A stretch of DNA of 64,000 nt from Cerioporus squamosus (GCA_022592435.1 JABYQS010000040.1:182393-246392); one strand, 5' to 3'; shown: positions 23,553-35,118, numbered from the stretch's first letter. The notes: generated by a model not told the origin, from the letters alone. Numbers and translations are program-made.

Positions 23553-24562
23553 GCCTGTCCTTACAGATGGCAAAGGCGAGGTCCTGCGCGTTGTGGTGAC
23601 TTATACCCAGTGCCGAGACGACCTGAGATTGGGGTCGTCCTCCTCACTGCTATCGATTGGCGCCTGCGTCCGAATTCTTGCTCGACACAAGGCTGCAGGC
23701 ACTGTTGAGGTCTGTTCAGATGCAGAGCTTTTTATCCGCTCGAACCTCTACATGACTTGGACGTACGTGGGTCTGCGTGGGTGGCCGGAGATAAGTGGAG
23801 TCCGCTCGGACGGCGCGAGGCTGATTGGCTGGCCCACGTGGTTATGTGTGGCTGCCGCCTCAGGCCCGCCTCGTTCGTGTCCACTCGCACCTCTCCTCCT
23901 CCTCCTCCTCCTCCTCCTCCTCCTCCTCCCGAGCTCGCCGTCTCTCGTCTCGCTCGCTCGCTCGCTTTGCCTGCGAACTTCGACTTGCGCGGCGTACAAG
24001 GCTCGTTGTTGATCGGACACGCGTTCAGCTGGTGGAGCACCACGGTAACTGCCTGTGGCAGTCTGGCAGAAGAGGGGGAGCGGTCTACGGCTCAGGTAAG
24101 TAGGTGCGTTGTTCTGATTATGCCCTCTTCGTTCCAGTGTGCTCCGAGTCTGTCTGGCTGTTCCCTCGCCTGCTCCGTCTTCTGCTTCTGTTTTGTTCCA
24201 ATCCCCGCAAGTCTCCATGAATGCCGTTCTGACTACCCAGCCAGCCTGAATGTCGCTCGCTGTGTTGCTCATGGACCCATCACGCTGTCAGGAAGGCAGT
24301 TAACGTCTGGCTGGGTTTCGTCAGGTTGGAAAATGAGTTTGGAAGGTGCACATCGTATCGCGGTCCTTCGTGCGCATGACTCCTTGGCTCAGGACAGCTT
24401 CTGGCGACATAGATCATCCTGATCTATGCTCCCTCAGCACTCCCATCGCCCCTCGCGCACGCCCCACAATAAGAAGCGTCCTACAGGCTACACTTGGCTC
24501 GCCGTCATCCCGCCTGTCGTCCGCGCTCGGCTAGTCAAGCCGCAACGCGCGCCCCACGTCCA
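23553..24562. other. Intergenic with microsatellites
   Basis: About 1 kb upstream of F-box 3. It contains a (CTC)n tract (23893-23929) and a short CTCG run near 23948-23965. No gene recognised. Confidence 0.5.
23893..23929. repeat. (CTC)n microsatellite
   Basis: About twelve units of CTC/TCC with almost no interruption, in non-coding DNA upstream of F-box 3. Confidence 0.9.
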
Positions 24563-24960
24563 CCTGCCCGAACTCCCCCCTTCATACGCGGGGCGCATGT
24601 GGTGACCCGTCCGACCTGTGCTTTCCGTGCATCTCTTCGAGCACGCCCTCGACTGTCGGTCACCTCGTACGTGCCCTCCTCCAGCGCAATGCAGCGCGAT
24701 CCGACCCCGATCAAACCCTCAGCTGGACGCTTCGCACGCCGAGTGCGCTCGCTCGCGCGGCTGGACTCGGGCACATCGAACTGAGGCTGCGGGCTCCTGG
24801 CCTGAGGTCGCGCGGAGCAGATGCCCGTAAATAAGGTGCTTCTGACTCGGGACGCCGTGCCGGAGCTGCAGACGGAACTCGCGCTCGGCCGCGAGGGGCG
24901 GATACGACTCGAGCGGAGGGGTGGATACGAGACGGCTGCGTGCTCGGCGCGTGCACGGTG
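24563..24960 (+). pseudogene. Decayed Mrx19-like fragment
   Basis: Base-level similarity to the last two exons of the intact Mrx19-like gene, on the opposite strand. Matching pieces include the CCCGAACT start of the hydrophobic exon, GCCCTCCTCCAGCG, GCGATCCGACCC and CAGCTGGACGCT. Near 24833 the piece CTGACTCGGGACGCCGTGCC reads TRDAVPEL. Frames shift repeatedly and stops occur, so it cannot be a gene. Only the C-terminal part is left. It lies directly upstream of the F-box pseudogene, mirroring the intact Mrx19-F-box 1 pair. Confidence 0.65.
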
Positions 24961-25384
24961 ACGGACATATAGAGGTAGAATGTGAGCGAGTTTCGCCTCG
25001 AATTGCATGCTTTCTTTTCCAACTCATCAACGTTGGCGTTTTGTTCTGGCTGTCGAGTCTCGCGACTGGTTCTAGGAGTACGAGTGTAAGTCTCTGCGGA
25101 CGCAAGTCGCCTCCCCTAGCCCGCGGAGTCATATAGCTCGGATCTCCTGCCCTCCAACGTTTCGCTAGCTCTTGTGGCTCAGGCTGAGCCTTACAAGAGC
25201 CTGGTATCCTAGTTTGGTTCGTCATATCCTGGCTCTTACGCCGGTCGTGCTGGCGACGATGAGGTTGCGTATGAGGGCGTGAAGCAACGACCCAGCTCGT
25301 CGGATCAGTCATCGAGATTGCGCCGCGGCATCCGCTCAACCCTCACTCCTATCGTCCCCGCCATTGCCTTTGACTCCTGCCGCC
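24961..25384. other. Intergenic between two pseudogenes
   Basis: About 0.42 kb. Probably former promoter of the F-box pseudogene. No further feature seen. Confidence 0.45.
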
Positions 25385-27117
25385 ATGGACACAGGGACCA
25401 CAAGCCCTATATCGCACAAAGTCGTCTTCAACGTCGACTTGCTACACGAGGTGGTGTTCGCCTACCTCCATTGCCTGTCGGTCACACCGCCCGCCGACTC
25501 TGTGGAAGAAGACAAACCCGGCGTCGAAGAAGCGACCCTTGCATGCGCAGCGCGTGCCTGCAGGACTCCGTGCTCCTGGTCCTCCCTACCCAATCTTCTC
25601 CCTCTGTGGCTCGTGCTGGAACCGCTAATGACCACGGGAGAATCCACTCAGCCCCCGCAGGCGAAGTCCAAATATGTACATTTGTGGGACCCTCGCTGAG
25701 TCGCTTGTCTCACTGCGGAGTCCCTTATTCATTCAATACCAGATCCTGACGGAAGAGATATCCCCGGAGAACTGGACGCGCTTCTGCCAGTACGCTGCGC
25801 GCATCTGCGAGATCCGTCTGGACGACATCACTGAAAACTGCATCGACGAGTCCGTGTGGCGGCACCTGTTGCATCAGTCGGGCGTCCGGTTCCGTTCCCG
25901 CACCTCTTTCCACGCCTCCAGTCCCTCTCATACGCGCTCCTTGATCCCCGTCAAACGGCGCTCCTCCTGTTCATGTCACCGTCGTTGAGGAGACTCGGCC
26001 TTCACTGGCTGTGGCCCTTCGCGATATGGGGCCCGAACATCTGGCAGGAAGGCGCGGTCAGGATGCTCGTCCGCACGGCGTGCACGGACTGCCCGGCGCT
26101 CGGCAAGCTCACGTTCGCGAAGCTCGAGTTCCCCGGCCCGCTCCGTACGGCGGCCGAGGGGCTGAAGCACCGACTGCGCAGGCTCAAGCTGGGCACGCTC
26201 CAATTCAGGGATGTGGAGACCGTTCAAGCTCTCGCGGAGATAAGCATGCTCGAGCAACTCAGCGGGATACACGTCACCTTCGCCTCTGCCGAACGTGTCT
26301 CCGTCACCGGGTTCCGCGCGCTCAGGGACCTGTCGATCATAAGCGACACCGCGGAGGACGTGTCGACGTTCCTGGCATGCGTCGTCTCCCCGAGATGTTG
26401 GAGATATACTCCTATGCGCCGTTGTCTGCATGGCTCGACGAGTTTGCGGTCATTGTCCCGATTATCAAGGCCCTCAAATCATTGAAGCTCGAGCTCCTGC
26501 CGGACACGCCGATTGAGGATGTGCCCGACGTTCTGCACCTGTCGCATCTCGCGCCGCACCCCTTGTACCTGCGCAACCTCGAAGTATTCTGCCTGCTCGT
26601 CAGAGACACGGGACTGGTCATTGAGGACTCCTCGTTCGAGGCGATCGCAAAAGCGTGGCCACGACTCACCTCCTTCGTGCTCGACGGCGGCATCTTGCCG
26701 TCCGCGATCACGCTCCCGGGTCTCGCGCACTTTGCCAAGCACTGTCCCCGCCTGCACACCCTTCTCCTTCCGCACCTCGACGACGCTGTTCCCACTGCCA
26801 TATCGCCCCGGGCCGACCATGCGCTGTCGTCCCAGGGCGCACTCCGACGGCTGTCGTTCTACCTCATGAACGACATGAACATCTGCGACCCGCAGGCTAC
26901 TGCCAGAGCCGTCAGGTGGATGTTTCCGAACCTCGATGTTCGAAGCGAGTTCCGGGTGCTGCTCGTCCGTAAGGCCACGACCGCGGTGGAAGACAATGAC
27001 GACGACGCGCATGAAGGGTACCGTGAAGATATCTGGGCAAAGAGAGTGGTGGGACGTGCTGTGTGGACCTCGGTTCTGGACGTGGTACAGAGTCTTCGAA
27101 TCGGAGGAACGCACTGA
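25385..27117 (+). pseudogene. F-box/LRR-like pseudogene (copy 4)
   Basis: Close relative of F-box 1 (MDTGTTSPISHKV against MDTVTASPVSHRV) in opposite orientation. Relative to F-box 1 it has a net in-frame loss in the F-box (CRTPCSWSSLP in place of the longer CKTFADPALAVLWSSLP). The conserved intron follows KSKY. A +5 bp frameshift lies near 25890, apparently a doubled GTTCC. A -4 bp frameshift lies near 26395, just after LACVVSP. The two shifts do not cancel. Beyond each break the correct frame continues with good similarity to the end (LLLPHLDDAVP, RRLSFYLMNDMNI, stop 27115-27117), so inactivation is recent. Confidence 0.85.
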
Positions 27118-27637
27118 GGAAGGGTCGAGGACGGTAGCAGTAAAACAAGGACGTGTTCACTTCCCGGTTTGCGGAAAACGGAGGCTATACGATGTCACAA
27201 CTTATTCGACGCATTCGTGGAAACGCGTGCCGACTGCAGCTGCACCGAGCACTGGTGATAACTGCGGCCGGTTCATTCGTCTCTCTCCTGTGAACTTTGT
27301 CTGACAGGAGCGCGGAAACATCTGTATCGCCGCGGCCACAAAGCGCCCAGCTACCAGGCTCCTTGGGTGCCTTCGTGCGACGACAACTGCTCCTACCCAC
27401 CTCCCTCGCCACCAGTATCCACTCCCCACAACAGCTTTAGCTCTTGAAGCTAGCCTCCTACTATCGCCCACCTATCGCACTTCAATCTCAGCATCCGTCG
27501 TACTCCGCACTGGGCCCCGTCGTACCGTGTCGTGGCCTCTCGTTCTAAGCTCGAAGATCACCCTCATCTGCGGCGCGAGCGTTGGCCGTTCGTCGCCTTT
27601 CCCCCCCTCAACCTCATCCAAGGTTCGTGATCACCTC
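27118..27637. other. Intergenic with conserved HET promoter segment
   Basis: The first 390 bp show nothing recognisable. From about 27510 to 27637 the sequence aligns with the region upstream of the intact HET gene (minus strand, about 48880-48754), sharing blocks such as CCCATCTGCGG-like and AAGGTTCG. The duplication therefore included the promoter. Confidence 0.5.
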
Positions 27638-28960
27638 ATGCTGTTCTGTTTCCGTTGCGTGACCTCTATCTGCAGACATCGGAGCCCATGTGGCTTCTCA
27701 GCACCAACCGCGCAGAGCTCCACTGGTTCGCCTCCCCCGAGGACGTCCCGAACGGCTTCGCAACCCTCTCGCACGTCTGGGACAAGACGGAGCAAACGTT
27801 CCAGGACGTCCGGAAGATACAGGAGAGATGCGCTGAGGACGGCACGAATCCCCGCGATTTCGTGTGCAAGAAGATTAGGCGATGCTGCAAGCTCGCCAAG
27901 AGCCATGGCTACAAGTGGGTGTGGATTGATACCTGCTATATTGACAAGACGAGCAGCACGGAGCTCTCGGAGGCAATCAACTCCATGTTCCACTACTACG
28001 CGCTTGCGCGCATCTGCTATGGGTACTTGCGGGATGTAGAGCGCCCAGAGGACTGCGAGGACAGGAAATGGCACGATTGCACCTTCCTGCAGAGCATCTG
28101 GTTCCGGCGGGGTTGGACGCTGCAAGAGCTCGTCGCTCCCCGCTTTTTCCTGTTTGTCTCTAAGTCCTGGAAAGTCCTCCGCAGCAAAGCCGACTTCGCA
28201 GAGCATCTGGAACATGCGACCAGGATCCCCGCTGCCGTGCTACGGCTCGAGATCAGTCACACAACATACAGTATCTCCCAACACATGTCCTGGTTCGGAT
28301 CGCAGAAGACGACGCGGCTGGAAGACGAAGCGTACTGCCTGCTCGGACTCTTCGACATCCACATGGCGCCACTCTACGGCGAAGGCAGAAATGCGTTCAG
28401 GAGACTACAGGAGGAGATCATGAAGCAGTCGGCGGACACGACGCTCTTCGCATGGAAACCATCCCCCGAGGCTTCCTGGTTCAATTGGGACATACTCTTG
28501 TGCCTCCTAGCTCCGTCCCCGGCAGCCTTCCAACAGTTTCCCAAAGTCGCTTACATCCCTCTACACCACGTATGGAGAGCACAAATCGTGGGCCCTCCGA
28601 ACTCATTTGACGATCACGCTGGGGATGTTGAGGAGGCTCATGGCATGTCATTTTCCGTCACTCCACATGGAATTCTGGCCCATATCCCGATCATCCAATG
28701 GCACGGGTCAGTGGAGGAGATATACGCAGACTTGTGTTGGGGTCTACCCGAGCACACTGCACTGGCTCCTCTCCGTGTCCTGCTTCGCCTCGAAGAAGAC
28801 CCCGACATGCTGCACAGTCGAGCGGGATCGTCATCTCGTCCCGAGTCATACATCGTTGGAGTTGAGAGTGGTCGTATAAGATATGCGCAACCGTGCGAGT
28901 CACCAGAGTCTCTCACATACAACATTGACGGATACGGTAAGGCGCGCGCATCTCGGACTT

Positions 28961-28989
28961 GGAGGAGGAGGAGGAGGAGGAGGAGGAGG
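28961..28989. repeat. (GGA)n tract at the 3' end of the inserted retrotransposon
   Basis: 29 bp of GGA repeats exactly at the left junction of the insertion. On the element's own strand this is a (TCC)n tail in place of poly(A). Confidence 0.75.
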
Positions 28990-29359
28990 CAAGTTTTAGT
29001 CAGGCTGAGACCGCGCTAGCGCCCAGTCCTCCAAAGGGCAGCGCACATCCCAGACCGACTGCGGACTCTAGTTAGATGACAGAGGAATCAGAGCTGCTCG
29101 CCTTGGATGTCCCTCCCACGTGCATACTATAAGGTATCGTGCCGCTTTTGCAGTAGGGCAGCGGTGCACTAATACGCCAGAGAGGAAAGCAGAAGGAGCG
29201 GCGGGCGGCGGGACAAGCAGGTAAAGTGGTAGTCTGAGAGAGAGCGGCCCAGCAGAGCACGTCAGTTCTCACAGGTTTGCACCAGCCAGCGAACAGGTGA
29301 TCCATGACATCCTGTAGACGTGCGCATGTGTAGTGACGGTAGATACAGCAGGTACAACA

Positions 29360-32338
29360 TTAGGGTTGGAAAGTCTGTAGTACTTCATCACTAGGAATAC
29401 GTAGCATCGGGACCAAGTCGACTAGCTCGAAGACGTCATAAACGTAATGCGCAAAGGCGGGGAGGAGTTTGTCTCGCGATAGGAGGAAATTCAAGAACGC
29501 AGCAGGGGAGTGGCGGCGTCGGATCTTATGCAGGTCCGGGTACAGTGATCCGCGGATGAACGCATAGAGCTCATACCGACGTCTGTCCAGCCTCTCATCC
29601 TCGCACACTACTAATACATGGACCTCGTCCTCTACCGCCCCACGCCGACGACAGAACCGACAGATCCGACGATGCAGGGGGACAGCCTCGGAAGAGGGAA
29701 CTCGGCGGAGCTCCTCGACGGCAAGTTTGTGTTCAGAGGTGAGCAGGCGAACCATCGCCTCCCTATGCTCGTTGTGCTTGACGGCCAGGTACGGTTGCTG
29801 CGCACATACGTGGCGGAGCTGCGGGGGCTGGGGGAGTCGAGCAAAACGGGTTCGAAGGAGGGGCAGCCGCTCGGAGTCGGCAACAGAGTCATACAGATGC
29901 TGCGCCAGCGCGGTCTCGATAGCGGCCAGAGTGTTCGAAGCGAGCTCCACCGTGGGGAAGGGAGTGAGCGGGATGTGCACCGGCACAGGCAGGCTGCGGA
30001 GGACGTAGCGCAGGTCACTCCACCAAGAGGGGTGGCCGAGTTCCGCCAGCGTGAACGCTTCTCGGAGTGCGCGGAAGGGGTTGGCCGGGCGTTCACGGAG
30101 TAGGTACGCTAGGTACTTGACAGCCAACCACGCACGGCGGAAGCACAGCGGCCATACCCCGGTTTCGGTAAACAGAGGGGTGAGCTGCGAGCGCGGTCCA
30201 AGGCCCAGGAGGCGCCGGAGGTAGGTATGTTGAACGCCTTGCAAGCCGGCAAGAGAGGCAGGGCGGATGTCGAGCGCGACTTCGCAGCCGGAAACGAGGT
30301 GCGGGTCCACTCTGGCCTTGTAAAGCGAGAGGAGGATGGATGGTGGCGCAGCGCCGACAAACCCTTCAATGGCCAAGCAAGAGTTGGCCATATTACGTGC
30401 CGACTTCTCCTTCCGCACGTAGTGCTCCTTGAGGACATCGTACGTTGTCGAGGAGAAAGTCACGCCGACGTACGTGACAGTCGGGACAAACGCGACAGGG
30501 GAGGTGGAGAGGGATATCCCCGGGAACTCTGCTGGGAGAGGGCCAAACGCAAGACCGTAAGTTTTTGGGTTGCCGACCTCGACGAAGCTCCCGCCACAAT
30601 AGCGGCGGATCTGCCCCGTCTTAGGTGCAAGCGCGATCGTGGAAGACGTCATGATGGCGGCGTCATCCGCAAACTCGAGGTGGTTGATAGGAACCCCGTC
30701 GAGGAGGACGTCGTCTGGGTGGACAGCGAGCTCGAGGTCGGACAGGAAGAGTATCCATAGGATGGGGGAGGCAGGATCGCCGATGAGGATCCCTGCGAGT
30801 GCCGAGAACGCTTCTGTGGAGGACCCGCCATAGCGCACGACGTACTCGAGGTGTTCGTACAGCCATCGCAGCCAGTCGAGGATCGGGCCTGCCGCCCCCC
30901 AGCGTGCGAGTTTGACCCAGAGCAAGGACTGATTGACAGAAGGGAAGGCGTTGACGAGGTCGAGGAACACTGCCCATAGCGTACGATTGGAGCTACGAGC
31001 CTTCTGTATGAGTATGAGGAGGACGTAGGCATTGTTGCAAGTTCGGTGGCGCTTGCGGAACCCACTCTGGCTGTCCGGCAAACGTCCGGTTTCCTCAGCC
31101 CATTCACGCAGGCGATGCTCAATGAGTAGGGTGAGCGTTTTGAGCATGCAGCTCTCGATGCCGATCGCACGGTAGCTGGACGTGTTGGTAGCATCCTTGC
31201 GAGGTTTTTGACCGCGACCAGGACCGCCTTCACCCATTTCTGGGGCGCCGCGCCGCTATCAATGCACCGTTGGAAGTAGTCACGCAACACATCGGATGGG
31301 ATCTCGAGGACACGATCGTAGCCGACGTCGTCGAGGCCGGTGGCAGCTCCGAGGCAGTTCTTCCGAATATGTCCTTTGACAGCCTCGATCTCCTCTGTAG
31401 AGAATGGGCGGGAGAAGTATCGCCGGGTTGTGGTGTCCACTGAGCGACGTGGCAGGGACATGGCCGTGAGGCGTGTGAGAGAGAAGTGGAGGCGGTCGAA
31501 CTGCGCGGGGAGGGCGTCCAGAGGAGGAGGGTTCATGCGTCGGGCAAAGTCATCTCGCAGTTCCTCCGCCGTCACCAGGAGAGGACGTGGCTTGGGCGAG
31601 GAGAACGCCTGGAATGCCTTCCAATGGCGACGATCCGTCGAACAGTCCAGTAGGCGCGCTAGGTTGTGATGACGCAGAGACGCCACGGAAGGTGGGAGGC
31701 CCAGGGCAGAGTCGGCCGAGCCGGCTATGTCCTCCGCCGACCAGTCTTCATCACTGGGGCCATCGCGTACAGTCGCCTCTGCCCGGTATGAGATCGGCGC
31801 AAGCGAGGTGTGCACCTTGAGGAGGGACCGGAGGTCATCCGTGGTAACATACGGGGTCTCGGGCAGAGGAGGCCAGTGTGGAGGAGGGCGGGCTAGGGAA
31901 CTCTCCTCGACAGCTCCGGTTCGCGGCAAAGAACTGCCCATGTAGGCCAGCATGTCCGCTGCGAGATGGTGGGCGGTAAGCCGTGCTGTGTGTGGGCGAG
32001 GCTCAAAGGAGACAGGGGCCGATCGGGCTGTGATGGTCCTTGCAAGCGCACGGAGGAGTGCGCCGTAGGGGACGTGCCACTCTTTCCGCGCATTCTGACC
32101 AGCCCAGTGGCACACCACGCGGGCAAGGTAGTCATCTGTTGTGTAGACACGTAGGGGTGTATAAGGGTCGACGGCGCGAATGGCTAGCAGAGCCGCAAAG
32201 AGTACTGCCCGAGAGCGCGCGGGGGTGCCTTGGATACGAACGGAGGTGTTGAGGTCACTGTCCATCCCAAAATACGCTCCCGCTCCTACATGAAGTCCCG
32301 AGGGGGCAACATAGCCCGCGACGTAGACCTACAGGCCA
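29360..32338 (-). pseudogene. Retrotransposon RNase H-like plus reverse transcriptase ORF (frameshifted)
   Basis: Starts with an RNase H-like fold (about 32338-31950): VYVAGYVAPSG, GAGAYFG, FAALLAIRAVDP, LRVYTTDDYL, HHLAADMLA. The first catalytic Asp (YTDG) is Ala and the Glu of the AEL motif is Val, so RNase H activity is probably lost. After a linker the RT domain follows. A frameshift at a run of five A (plus-strand T5, 31205-31209) moves reading to the frame that ends at 29360. RT motifs: DSQSGFRKRHRTCNNA, motif A FLDLVNAF, GILIGDPASPIL, motif C FADDAA, with catalytic Asp residues intact. The C-terminus has a zinc-knuckle-like CRFC...H...C. The unbroken ancestor would copy its RNA by target-primed reverse transcription. 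Confidence 0.85.
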
Positions 32339-33416
32339 TAGGGACGTGGGTTAGTGAGTCGTAAATCTTTAAGACCAGCGAGCATGCACAGCGACGGACC
32401 TGGCAGTGCGCCACAGTTGTCGTGGCCCATACACGGCCGTAGATACGAGGAATGGTATGTGCCGGCGGAGAATAACGCTCTAGCATGTCCTCGAGATCGA
32501 CATCGAGAGGAGAGGCGGGCGAGGACCAGAGAAACTGATGTCCTGGTCTTGAGGCAGGGCGTAAGGAGACGGGGGAGAGGTCTAAGAGAGCGGAGGAAAG
32601 CTTGAGATGGAGGCAGATAGGTGCGTGATCTGACCATTCCTCCCACGGTTCGCAAACGGTAAACTCCGAGATTGAGGAGGCCGCAATGAGCGTCTCGGAG
32701 ACCAGCGCCAGGTCAATAACCGTATTTCCAGCATGTTGGAAAGAGGTGTACCGACCCAGAGAATCTTTTGACTGTAAGTGGGTGCCATTCAGGACCTCGA
32801 GATGGAGGTCATGGCACATTTGGAGCGTCCTGAGCCCTCGGGAGTTGGGGGTGGCGGAGTCGGGCGACGAGCGTGGTAAGGACACACGCCGGTCTCCGAG
32901 GCGGGCATTGAAGTCTCCCAGGAGGACGAGATGGTGATCCGCATGCGCTGTGTGGGGGATCAAGAGCTCGGTCAATCGCTGCTCGGGAGGAGTGCGCAGG
33001 GCTTGCGTCCAGGCCGTGTTTGGCGGCGGGAGATAGATGTTGGCGACTGTGAGGTCCCCAATCTTGAGAAGGAGAAGATCGGGCTCGCTCGGGGGAGTGA
33101 TATCCTTCACACGAAAGTGGGCGCGAAAGATGGTGAGAACGCCGCCTCGTTGTGACGTCATGAAGTCGGACTCTGGCCTCGACCGAGCCAGACACGAATA
33201 CCCAGGAGGAAGTTCGATTTGGTCCTCCTGGCCAGGACGGAGATGCGTCTCTTGGAGGAAGATGATGTCCCACTTCAGTACGAGTTCTTGGAACCATGCC
33301 GTATTGGCTTTTATTACGCAACTGCCGTAGATATTCCACGACAGGATTTTTATCGTAAGAAACGAAGGTGCAGCTGTAACGAGCGTGGTAGGGCACGGTA
33401 ACCTACAGTACTGCTT
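32286..33416 (-). pseudogene. Retrotransposon AP-endonuclease region of ORF2
   Basis: Exonuclease-endonuclease-phosphatase fold that nicks target DNA. The open frame begins after a stop at 33417-33419 with no ATG before the first motif. Motifs in order: KILSWNIYG (Asn), IFLQETHL (catalytic Glu), VANIYLPPP, GDFNARLGD (Asp/Asn), and WSDHAPICL (Asp-His). All key residues are present. The frame ends at 32286, while the following RNase H-like frame is different and carries a TAG at 32339-32341, plausibly a C-to-T change of CAG. The endonuclease fold could still form, but the polyprotein is broken. Confidence 0.85.
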
Positions 33417-33453
33417 TTAGAACATTTTCGTATTGTATACGGAGGCGAACACC

Positions 33454-35118
33454 CTACAGTACGTGGGCCTGCATAGGCTTCCAGACACCTGCAAGATGGC
33501 GGCGGGCGACCCAGAGGTCGACAAAGCGTTGTGCGAGTTCGGCGGAAGGGAACATGATCTCGGCATAACCCGGATCCTCGTTGTCCAGCGAGACCTCCGT
33601 GATGGACGGGAACAAGAGCGGGCACACGTCGAACACAGGGCGTGCAGCCGTGAAGAGCTCCTGGTTGCGGAGTGTCGCGTCCGGCGAGAAGCGCATGCGG
33701 CCAAAGCGAACAAGGGTGGGGCGGTCGGAGGGAGAGGGAGGAGGGAGCAGGTCGAGTCCCTGAGTCGACGGTCCCGGAGCAGTGACAACTGCAGGAGGTT
33801 GGGACACAGGTGGCGCAGGAAGAGCAGGCGCAGTGGCGGAAGCGGAGAAGCGAGGGCGCTTGGAAGTGCGGTTCGTGTCCGTGCGCTGCGGTGGGCCACG
33901 CCTCCGGTTCTGTCCCTGAATCGGCGCAGTGTAGGGCACATTCGGGGCCGGTAGCAATGGAGCGACACCTCCGGGCACGGAAGCCCTCGCCGGGATCGTC
34001 GGCGGGACTGGAGGCAGCGGTGCAGTGATGATGGGTGCGGGCAGGCATGGCTGAGCCGGCGCGAGGGCAGGAGTAGGGAGAGCCTGTCGACCTGCCTGGA
34101 GAGTGTGTACATCCTGCGAGATCTGTGAGACCGCCGCCTCGATAGCCATCAACTTCTGCGTCACGGTGGCCAGTGCGTCGGTGTGTGCCTCGTTGCGTTG
34201 TTGGAGGTAGTCCATTTCCTTGTGTGTGTCGTTCTCATGGGTCTCGAGGGACTCGGAGAGAGACGCGAGGCGGCTGCGAAGATCTTCGAGTGTGTCGTCC
34301 GCCGGTGGGGCCGCGGGCCCAGAGGGCGACTGGAGGAGCTTCGCCGTGACAGCCGCTGTCAGAGTCTCAAAAGAGGACTTGAGCTCTGACTGCGAGGTCT
34401 GGATCTCTGCCTGCACGGCCCGGACTCCGTCCAACTCTGAGCCGAGGAGAAGAACGTCGGACAGCAGGATGGGGACATTCCGGCTCGCTACGTTGCCAGA
34501 CGCGTTGTTGCAGCCCAGGGACACAGCGATGGAGCGAGTGGGGTCGGTCGTCGGGCCCGTCGCGGACGAGGCAGGCAGAACGGTGGGAGCAGGGGCGGCC
34601 CTACCCTTCACCTTTTCAGTGGGCGATCCCTGGAGCACTGCGCGAGACCTCTTCTTCTCTAGCGGGGGCGCGGGAGTGGAGGGTACCTGCCCCGAGGGAG
34701 CCTGTGATCGTTCAGTCAGTCGCTGAAACGTCGTACTGGACTGGCGATAGAGGGAGCGGCGGTAGGAGGGCGGCGGGGTGGCAGGAGAGCAACGTACAGC
34801 GTCGGGGGCCGGCGCATCCGTGTGGATGTCCGGTTGGGAGAGACCGGCGTCGAGTAAGGTTGCCACCACCGTGGTATCCGGCTCAGTCGACTGGCTCATG
34901 CTCCAGAAGGGTGGAGAGACGCAGATGTGAGAACACGAGGAGGAGTCAGTGCCGGCCGCCAGCGAAGAAAGAGCCGGGGTGGCTGAGAACTGTACAGGAC
35001 CGGAGCCATCGAGGGCCGATTGGCTACGAGGGTGCCCCGAGCGTGCTGTGGGGGAGGACAGACAGCCCCGATAAGGAAAGGAATCGGCCAGTGGCTGAAC
35101 TTTATCATGGGCGGACAT
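33454..35118 (-). CDS. Retrotransposon ORF1 protein
   Basis: Intact 554-residue frame from ATG 35118, ending about 40 bp before the endonuclease frame. The N-terminal half is Ser/Thr/Pro-rich. Residues about 230-340 form a predicted coiled coil (AVQAEIQTSQSELKSSFETL, then LRSRLASLSESLETHE). A long Pro/Ala-rich linker follows with a basic NRTSKRPRF patch. The last about 90 residues (TLVRFGRMRFSP, then YAEIMFPSAELAQRFVDLW) suggest an RRM-like fold. No CCHC knuckle is visible. LINE ORF1 proteins bind the element RNA and form particles through coiled coils, which fits this layout. Confidence 0.7.
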   Translation of the reverse strand: MSAHDKVQPLADSFPYRGCLSSPTARSGHPRSQSALDGSGPVQFSATPALSSLAAGTDSSSCSHICVSPPFWSMSQSTEPDTTVVATLLDAGLSQPDIHTDAPAPDAVRCSPATPPPSYRRSLYRQSSTTFQRLTERSQAPSGQVPSTPAPPLEKKRSRAVLQGSPTEKVKGRAAPAPTVLPASSATGPTTDPTRSIAVSLGCNNASGNVASRNVPILLSDVLLLGSELDGVRAVQAEIQTSQSELKSSFETLTAAVTAKLLQSPSGPAAPPADDTLEDLRSRLASLSESLETHENDTHKEMDYLQQRNEAHTDALATVTQKLMAIEAAVSQISQDVHTLQAGRQALPTPALAPAQPCLPAPIITAPLPPVPPTIPARASVPGGVAPLLPAPNVPYTAPIQGQNRRRGPPQRTDTNRTSKRPRFSASATAPALPAPPVSQPPAVVTAPGPSTQGLDLLPPPSPSDRPTLVRFGRMRFSPDATLRNQELFTAARPVFDVCPLLFPSITEVSLDNEDPGYAEIMFPSAELAQRFVDLWVARRHLAGVWKPMQAHVL

